Below, one piece after another: positions 57,190 through 64,000 of a DNA stretch of 64,000 nucleotides (position 1 is its first letter; each line of letters begins with the position of its first letter). The notes under the pieces were generated by a model, which was not told the origin of the DNA, did no database searches, and saw only the letters and a list, made by a program, of their open reading frames with translations. This DNA is from Aldrovandia affinis. Its lineage: Eukaryota; Chordata; Actinopteri; Notacanthiformes; Halosauridae. The position numbers were made by a program, and so were the translations under genes. The stretch covers positions 2,382,307 to 2,446,306 of the forward strand of contig JAINUG010000015.1 in assembly GCA_029706075.1 (NCBI GenBank). Direction: 5' to 3'.

Positions 57190-58405
57190 TAATACCTACA
57201 TTTTACATTACATTTTAAGCACTTAGCAGACGCTCTTATCCAGAGCGACTTACAAGATGTGCATTAATACAGGGTAAGAACAATCATAGTTAGCGCACAA
57301 GATCGGTGCAGTAATACAGCAATAGACATCATTGCAGGCATCTGCGTATCATACCTGTAACACTGGGAAAGAAAAGGTTAGTGGTTTTTTATTTATTTAT
57401 TTATTGTGTAGAACAAGTAAACAGTGGTGACGACAGATTGACTAGATGGACAGTGTTCAGTGGTAGTGGAGTCTGAAGAGGTGGGTTTTGAGTCTCTTGC
57501 GGAAGATTGGAAGTGATTCCGCAGTCCTGACCGATTGCGGGAGGTCGTTCCACCAGCGAGGGACCAGGACAGCGAAGAGGCGAGACCACGAGGAGCGGCT
57601 GCCAGGCGCCCGGAGGGATGGGGCAGTCAGTTTGCCAGAGGAGGCGGAGTGGAGGGGTCTGGGCGGGGTGTAGGGAGTGATGAGTGACTGGAGGTATGGG
57701 GGAGCAGTACCTCTGGCCGGTTGAAAAGCTAGCACCAGTGACTTGAATCTGATGCGTGCTGCGATGGGGAGCCAGTGCAGAGAGGAGAGTAGAGGGGTGA
57801 CGTGGGTGAAACCGGCTGGTTGAACACCAGGCGGCGGCAGCGTTCTGGACTAGTTGCAGTGGCTTGATGGCACAGGCCGGAAGGCCTGCCAGCAAGGAAC
57901 TGCAGTAGTCCAGACGTGAGATCACCAGGGCCTGGACCAGGAGTTGAGTGGCCCCTTGGGTGAGGAACGGTCGGATCCTCCAGATGTTGTGGAGGGAGAA
58001 ACGGCAGGTCCGAGTGATCGCTGCAATATGGCTCGAGAAGCACAGCTGGTTGTCCAGGGTCACTCCAAGGCTCCTGGCAGACTGAGACGGAGACACTATG
58101 GAGCCTTCCATGGTGATTGACGCATCAATCGTCGGGGAGCCCTTCGCAGGGAAGAAGAGCAGCTCTGTCTTCCCCAGGTTCAGCTTCAGGTGGTGGGTGG
58201 ACATCCATGCGGAGATGTCAGCCAAGCATGCAGAGATCCGTGCCGGGACCTGGGTATCAGATGGAGGGAAGGAGAGAAAGAGTTGAGTGTCATCAGCATA
58301 ACAGTGATAGGAAAAACCATGAGCAGAAATAACAGAGCCAAGTGACTTGGTGTACAGAGAATAGGACGGGGCCTAGCACCGAGCCCTGCGGGACTCCAGT
58401 ACCTC
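57190..58405 (-). mobile_element. L2-clade LINE, 5'-truncated 3' part with RT end
   Basis: On the minus strand it begins in the RT palm with VPQGSVLGP (about 58400), then after a shift FSYHCYADDTQLFLSFPPSD, where YADD holds the catalytic aspartates. A long frame (58225-57401) follows with ISAWMSTHHLKLNLGKTELL and the region RLDYCSSLLAGLP. In the next frame the C-terminal PQSVRTAESLPIFRKRLKTH follows. The 3' UTR ends with the complement of TAAGCACTTAGCAGACGCTC (57210-57230). It is the best-preserved L2 end in the window. Its 5' junction lies exactly against DIRS-type sequence. Confidence 0.85.
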
Positions 58406-58525
58406 TGCTTTGGGAGCAGTCTGCCTCTCGAAGAGGGGCCATAATGAATAAATAGCTGGTCAGACTTCCTCACAGCTTGGGTGCGGTCTCTACATAAATA
58501 GAGAGAGCACACACAGAGCAAAGGC
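58406..58525 (-). pseudogene. DIRS-type tyrosine recombinase fragment (middle part)
   Basis: The minus frame contains LYLCRDRTQAVRKSDQLFIH, YGPSSRGRLLPKQR. This matches the segment of DIRS/YR retrotransposon recombinases where ...Y--RT---R-SDQLFV-YG---RG---SKQR precedes the C-terminal catalytic region. It ends at KQR, where L2 sequence starts. DIRS elements integrate by site-specific recombination instead of an integrase. Confidence 0.55.
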
Positions 58526-58890
58526 AGTGTAATTTCTCCTTCAGATTTGCATGCAGAGGGGGGTTTGAAAAATGTCCCAAAGCAATACATATGATGTGAA
58601 CAAGTTCACAACCCATGACCATAACAAAGACATAATCCCCTTAGGAGCAAATACAGGTTTTGGTCTGAAAACAGCACTCTTTTATGCCCATTGAGGTGTC
58701 TGTCTTGAGAAAGGACTTTGAGGCCGAAACGTCAACACCTTTGTCCAAACATTTTGTTTGGTTATGGACTAAAGAGACCATAATTTGCTTTTTGCTTTCC
58801 ATCTTTATTTATTTTGCATCCCCACTGAGGGAGAAACAGGCGGGGTGAACAGACAGGGTGTGGAGAGATTGCCCACACATTTTGCTGACA
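58526..58890. other. Spacer with hammerhead-like motif
   Basis: At 58688-58736 AGGTGT and ACACCT form a stem around CTTGAGAAAGGACTTTGAGG and CCGAAACGTC. The last piece resembles the GAAAC-GTC core of the hammerhead ribozymes known from Penelope-like elements. The CTGATGA core is not intact here. No protein signal. Confidence 0.25.
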
Positions 58891-59230
58891 CTATTGCCAG
58901 CAATAACGGCGTCTTATCAATAAAACCTCTAACTCGTCTGAGGGGAAGGGTTCAAAAGGCGACCCACCCAGTTCCTGCACAGCCAGGGTTATGTCCAACT
59001 GTGGCACCAAAGAGCAAGCAGGAGGATGCAAATGACCAAACCAGGAAGAATCTTTTAAGCAAAGCCCATGAAGTAGCAATCCCCCTAGTCGAATGTGCCT
59101 GAAGGTTAAGTGGAAACCAGCATTCTTGTAAGCGATTTCAATCGCATCGATAATCCGGTGAGACAAGGAAGTAGAGAGAGCGCACTGCATCTTCTTCCTC
59201 CTTCTCACTGCTGTGGTCAGCAGCAATGAG
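58891..59230 (-). pseudogene. DIRS-type tyrosine recombinase fragments, out of order
   Basis: On the minus strand 59200-59090 reads LSTSLSHRIIDAIEIAYKNA and, one frame over, GIATSWALLK. These are the blocks around the C-terminal catalytic His/Arg region of DIRS recombinases (LSHWIVDAI--AYE ... HSTRG-A-SWAL). Further along, at 58990-58920, QLDITLAVQELGGSPFEPFP resembles the WDL--VLE-L---PFEPL motif, which in intact proteins lies N-terminal to all this. So the blocks are permuted, or come from two copies. Confidence 0.5.
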
Positions 59231-59885
59231 GCCCGATGTGGGGAGGGTAGTCGCGTTCCAATGCAAGCCCGGAGAACCAGTCCCCTTTCTCGCAGATGGG
59301 CACTTGTCACAGTGTGTACGTGCAACGCTCTCTAGAATTGTCTAGTCAGACTCTGTTGTCAGGGATGAGCTCGTCCATACTGTGACATTTTAAGGTTGAT
59401 TCAACGAGCGTGAGCCCTCTTTATAGTGAAAGGGATGCTGCCATTGTCCAGCAGATGGTGTTGTTTTAGATTTACCATTGGCTGTTTGCCAATTCCCATA
59501 TAGAGCCAATCAGTGAAGCTCTACAAAGATAAAAGAGATAAAATTAACAAGCAACATTATCGTCATCGTCGATGTCACTAGGTTGAATAAATGTATGGAC
59601 ATCATCATGTTATCACAAAGGTGCATAATGAACAGTAAAGTTAACCATTAGCTTTTTACCCAAAATGTCATAACTTTCTCTTTACTAGCTAACTTTACCC
59701 AAAATCTATCATGACATTTATTTGTCTGTGTCCTGTCAGATTCAAGCGTCAGCGTCAACACTGCATATCTGCAATGATTAATGGTAAGTGCAGTCTCTAT
59801 AATACAGCTAGAGCTATCTAATTTAACTGTTAACTTCATATCCAATCTATCATTTAGTAAAACATGGGTTATACCATCACTGTAG
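59231..59885. other. No recognised feature
   Basis: GC content falls after about 59430. The beginning may belong to the DIRS-type element. Confidence 0.4.
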
Positions 59886-59889
59886 CAGA

Positions 59890-60445
59890 GGGATCAATAT
59901 TTTATTGCATGTTTACATAAATTACAAGTTTGTATTTTCCCCCAAAAATGTCACAATTATTCACAACCCTAATCATTATTGTAAATAAAATCCAACAAAA
60001 ATAAATGTGTGTTAACATGTTGTTTTCTAGTGTTTTATGAAACTGGTGAACATATTTGGAGGGGGAGATCTTTGACCATTGCTCCATACAGAATCTTTCA
60101 AGATCCTTCAGATCTATCAGTCTGCACTTTTGAAATGCCCTCTTCAAATAAAATCACAAATTGTCGATCGTGTTAAAGTCTGAAGATGGCTCAAACGGAG
60201 ATGGACATTGCAAAACACAACTTTTGTGGTCTGTTAACCATTTCTTGGTTCATTTTTAGGTATGCTTGGGATGATTGTCTTGCTGAAAGATCCCTTTGTT
60301 AGCCAAAATCTCCAAGCAGAGAATTAGTATAAAAGAATGACATTTTCATATTTTTTGGGGTATACAATATAGCTCATTACCTGTATTTTTTATTTTATGC
60401 AGCTACTTTGCTCACCTTTACAATGGGTGTGAATACTTTTGGAGT
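59890..60445 (-). pseudogene. Tc1-like transposon remnant, C-terminal half
   Basis: The minus frame 60147-59902 reads MKRAFQKCRLIDLKDLERFC, MEQWSKISPSKYVHQFHKTL, the conserved C-terminus of one Tc1-like family. Further upstream the second-Asp block is seen in broken frames (complement of 60275-60295, QDNHPKHT-like). It is the same family as 35975-36690. Confidence 0.7.
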
Positions 60446-61199
60446 GTACTGTACATTAAATATGTAGAATCTTAATGTAAAACATGTATGTTGAGTGTCC
60501 TTACAAGTTATATCTTTGGACAATGCAATCGTATTATATATAGAATGATACAAACAGGATGTGAGTTGTTGAAGACTGTCAAGAGACTAAACTTAGCAAG
60601 TGAAAAATCAGAATATTTCAGGAGGAAAAATGATCTGCTGATACACAGGCAGATTTTTGACTCCATTCATCCTTAAGGTCTGTGTGTATCAAGCTGATGC
60701 AGATTTGTCTTCAGTGGGCAGGGTTTCAACTTTCACACAATATATAAATCCTTAAAAACTACACATCCTGGTTTATGCACACAGTTGTCTGTCTGCTGTA
60801 TTGCCTCACCAATACCGACAGAAAATGGCTCCATCTTGTGGATGAAGTATGATATATTCATGATGTCCATCAACATAACCATATTTGTACTATACATCAC
60901 ATCCAGAATTAGGACAAATGCATCTTCATCCTCAATTTAAATCAAGAACAATGTTAAAGCTAAAATATGACCACTTTCACCAAACAAGTTATTCCCAGTG
61001 CATTGTAAACCTGAACAATTTGCTTCCATAAGTACACGCATAAGGCTCGCTAGACTCCCAAGTAGATCTCTCATCAACCTTTGTGAAAGCAATTACAGTA
61101 TTATAGAGCGGAATGTGCTAGTACAAAACATAGCCATGTTTGGATGAGAGTCAGGGGATGGTTAGAGAAGTATTGTGGATAGTTTCACTATCACTGATA
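60446..61199. other. No recognised feature
   Basis: AT-rich sequence. It may lie beyond the end of the host transcript below. Frames are short and without motifs. Confidence 0.4.
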
Positions 61200-62993
61200 A
61201 TTACTATCCCATATATATTTACAGAAAATGCCAATTTTTAATGTAACATATTGCTATGAGAAACCATAATGAAGCAAGACCTAACAAACAGTGTGTTTTA
61301 CATTTAAATGAATATAACCTTTTTATTGTCTGAAATATTCCATTACATGTTGAAAAAATTTCATAAATGGTCAACTTCAGAATCCACCCTTGAGGAATTA
61401 TACTTGTGAAACATTCCCTCCAATTTAACAAATATATGACTTTCATATAATAAAAACAACTTCATGTACACAAGATTTACTTTGTGCATTTGAAATTTCA
61501 ACACTTCTGATAAATTAGGGGAGAACATATACATTTCAGCATACAATTTAATTTATTTGATGACTGAAATTTATTCAGGAAAAGCATTTGACTGCTTCCA
61601 TCCATTACCTAGTTCATGAAATCTAATCCGCAAAACTCAAGCATAGATCACATCCATGTGACTGCAGTTTTGGGGGTGTTTATTATGACTGCCAGCAGTG
61701 ATGGATGGTAAACGCATCCAAGAACACGATGCATTCACTGGAAATTACAGTCAGTGGAAGAACATACCGAAACATACGTTTATATACATACTGACAGGTG
61801 TCAACCTTTGAAACTGCAACTTTCAAGTAATTTTTCATTCCTTCTTTACAAAAACATAAAGTGGCCAATTCGATTTTCCTATGTGCACGCCACTCCAGAT
61901 TTGTATGTACCCATTTTAGACTAATAGTACATAAAAACCTAAGGTGTCAACAGCATAGCATACTGCATCAGTATTGAAAAAGCATTGCTTTCTAGACAGT
62001 GAACCAGCATTGTAGCAACACACCACTATCTATACTTCTGCTATACACAATATAGACCAGAAAATCATATAATTGCATAATGTGGAGCCTCAATGGATGG
62101 CGAATGTGCAAGATCAATGATAGGACACAGATAACCAAGTTTAAAGGATACCTGAAGTCACCCATAGTTAAAAGCTTGGTTTCTTTAATGCAAGAATCAT
62201 TATACATTAACTATTTGATGGTTTGCACTTTTCTTTTTACAATATGTACCACATGTATCATACCAGCACCTAAATGTATATACATTAGATAACTTTAAAC
62301 TACAGACAAAAAGTATTAATCATGAGGGGAGACATCTGATAACATTGTTACATTATAGCATTAATAAGTGAATCCAATAAAAGATTGTACTGAATGTGCT
62401 AGGCATTAAGTGCATGACCATCTTAGCACCTCTTTCACTGTCACACAATCACAAGTAGCAGCTCCTTTAAAATAGTTAAAATCCAATAGTCTTACAATTA
62501 TAAACTGCCATTTTATTGGAGTTAGAGCTGTAACGTGTTAAACAAAATCAATGTGGAAGGTTGCATATCTAACAAAACGATGTGCTGAAAATGGACATTT
62601 TGCCATTAACTGGTATTATACTCAAGCATATATATTCAACAAAAAAATAGGGCGATAAAAGAACCGATCAGATTTTAAATCCCTTCAATACATGGGACAC
62701 ACATAAGGTCACTTCAGCCTCCAAGCTTGGAAATGTTTACCTATGATGATCTTGCTCAGTACTAACAGACAAATGCACTCAGAGTTGAGTGAATAACAGA
62801 AAACCATTATTAGCAAGAAGTATCAACTGTGGCGGTTTGACTCATGGTAATCATTATTGAATTCAGTCATCTGAATAAATGGTTTCCTTTTATGACGGCC
62901 CTGGTTCCTTTTAAGGAAAATAAGATGTGTTGAGGATTAAGTGGCTCTTTTTATTTTATTTTATTTTTTTAAAACTTGAAGCAGCATGGTGCA
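61200..62993 (-). other. Probable 3' untranslated region of the host gene
   Basis: This AT-rich stretch directly follows the stop codon at 62994-62996 on the minus strand. No known repeat was recognised in it, unusual for this window, which fits purifying selection on a long 3' UTR. The polyadenylation site could not be fixed. The left limit is a guess. Confidence 0.4.
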
Positions 62994-63238
62994 TCAGATC
63001 ATTCGATTGCGTTTATGGGTTGGAGAGTCTGTGATGACATCGCCACACTGGGCTGAGGTCCGCTTCCTATTGCCACCATTGTCTAAGTGGAGTGCCATTT
63101 CTTCTGATATGAAAGTGTTCAAGTCCACATCATGGAGTCCATTTCTCCTGCGGCTCGGGTTGGAGCTGCTGCTCACGTGAGTAGGAGACCCTGGAGTACT
63201 GGAACGGACACTTATGCTGGCCATTGCTCCGCTTAGAC
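62994..63238 (-). CDS. Terminal coding exon of an unidentified host gene
   Basis: The frame is preceded at 63239-63240 by a 3' splice site (complement reads TTAATTTGTGTAG, then GTCTAAGC). The exon starts GLSGAMASISVRSSTPGSPT after one split codon and continues HVSSSSNPSRRRNGLHDVDL, NTFISEEMALHLDNGG, ending THKRNRMI and a TGA at 62994-62996. About 80 residues: Ser/Thr-Pro rich, then a basic RRR, an acidic helix-like segment (DLNTFISEEMAL) and a basic tail. It looks like the C-terminus of a regulated intracellular, perhaps nuclear, protein. The internal Met at 63224 is not a translation start in this view. I cannot name the gene. Confidence 0.65.
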
Positions 63239-64000
63239 CTACACAAATTAATGAAAGAATTAGGAATTAACAAACATTATTTACAGTCAAAGTATCGTCA
63301 CCAACCAAAGATGAGGGCGATTGTTATTTTTTAGTTGTCCTTGCATTGCACATTGGTGTCAGTGTCAGATTTCTGTGTACATGGGCTTGAATTCATTCAT
63401 TTTAAAATGTGAAAAATCTAGGAACTAGGTTCTCTAAATATCCACCACTGCAAAACAAAGTCAATTTGACCTCAGAACAAACAAATGAATTAAGCGTATA
63501 AACTTCTAAAACTTAATAAAAAGGGCTTTGTAAAACTAAACAAGACAAGACACATAAGCCCTAATCACTGAGTGGCAGCCTCAAACGTAATCATGCGTCT
63601 CATTTACAGCAATACTCTTTGACAGTCAACAGCAATCATGACAAAGCAAAATCCCACTGGAGGTCATCTTCCCACACTCAGGGAACTGGGCCTCACCTGC
63701 CTTTTTCAGCCAATACCACTCTCCTTCCAGTGAGATTACTCCCAGTTTTGCAAATGTAATGATTAATGTGTGAAATTCATTTAAAAATGTCTAATAATAG
63801 AAAATCAAATGCTGTTTCACTGCATCTTGCATAGCCAAAAAGTACAATTCTAATTCTTTTTAGAATGTACACTATTTAAAAAGCCATGCAAACGTTAACA
63901 ATTTCATATCTTAACATGAATGCATCTCAGTACTTTATTATAATTTGAATATTCATTTATTCTCAATTATTTGATATTTGGCAGGAATTAAATCTTTGAG
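63239..64000 (-). other. Intron upstream of the terminal exon, with a candidate small exon at 63697-63738
   Basis: On the minus strand 63738-63697 could be a 42-bp exon: an AG precedes it (weak pyrimidine tract) and GGCAG is followed by GTGAG, a strong donor. It would encode ISLEGEWYWLKKA and end in a phase that joins the terminal exon in frame (G + GT, glycine). The rest is AT-rich and non-coding. Confidence 0.3.

Noticed and set aside
57401..58225. 274-residue frame, longest coding stretch after the gypsy and hAT genes
   Set aside because: It contains LINE L2 RT motifs and lies inside a 5'-truncated insertion, so it is not a host gene.
62994..63238. Naming the terminal exon as a specific nuclear protein gene (NOL4 was considered)
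   Set aside because: The C-terminus does not agree with what I remember of that protein's end, and no other gene could be matched with confidence.

Overview
The window looks like intergenic and intronic DNA of a ray-finned (teleost-type) fish. It is AT-rich, has no long host reading frame, and is packed with repeat families typical of fish genomes: many Tc1-like elements, several hAT elements, a PIF/Harbinger-like MITE, L2 and L1 LINE fragments, a chromodomain Ty3/gypsy retrotransposon, DIRS-type recombinase pieces, and tRNA-derived SINEs. The species cannot be fixed from the sequence alone. The only convincing host coding sequence is one terminal exon on the minus strand at 62994-63238. I do not recognise its gene.

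Layout. 1-1343: open hAT transposase gene (minus strand) with its outer terminus, inserted in an LTR-like repeat (1344-2967, copy A). An inverted relative of that repeat, copy B, lies at 16732-18075. 3.4-13.5 kb: an L2 tail, a SINE with perfect target-site duplications (TSDs), a half Tc1-like element, L1 endonuclease/RT remnants and a second SINE family. 16.2-19.6 kb: a gag-like fragment, LTR copy B and two Tc1-like remnants. 22.1-25.4 kb: a near-perfect hairpin, a SINE, an internally deleted L2 and a 1.24-kb element with an 8-bp TSD and a Myb/SANT-like fragment inside. 26.0-30.9 kb: one complete but dead chromodomain Ty3/gypsy element with a 5-bp TSD. 33.1-34.6 kb: a Harbinger-like MITE holding a SINE, then another SINE. 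36-41.4 kb: Tc1-like and hAT remnants, a snap-back Tc1 (38697-40326) and a large inverted repeat (40448-41411). 43-45.2 kb: two opposed Tc1-like remnants, one split by an unassigned TIR element. 48.7-50.4 kb: a hAT fragment with palindromic arms and a probable solo LTR. 54-56.5 kb: a Tc1-like element split by a hAT, which is itself loaded with SINE sequence. 57.2-60.4 kb: an L2 3' end abutting DIRS-type recombinase fragments, and a Tc1 remnant. 61-64 kb: probable 3'UTR, last exon and last intron of a host gene.

Functionally almost everything is dead or non-autonomous DNA. The exception that could still be intact is the hAT transposase cut by the left window edge. The value of the window lies in its nesting order, with exact TSDs proving several insertions, and in an unusual number of long inverted repeats. 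No metabolic or defence gene cluster is visible. Long stretches (about 5-9.7, 19.7-21.6, 30.9-33.1, 41.4-43.1, 45.2-48.6, 50.4-52.6 and 60.5-62.9 kb) hold nothing I can support.
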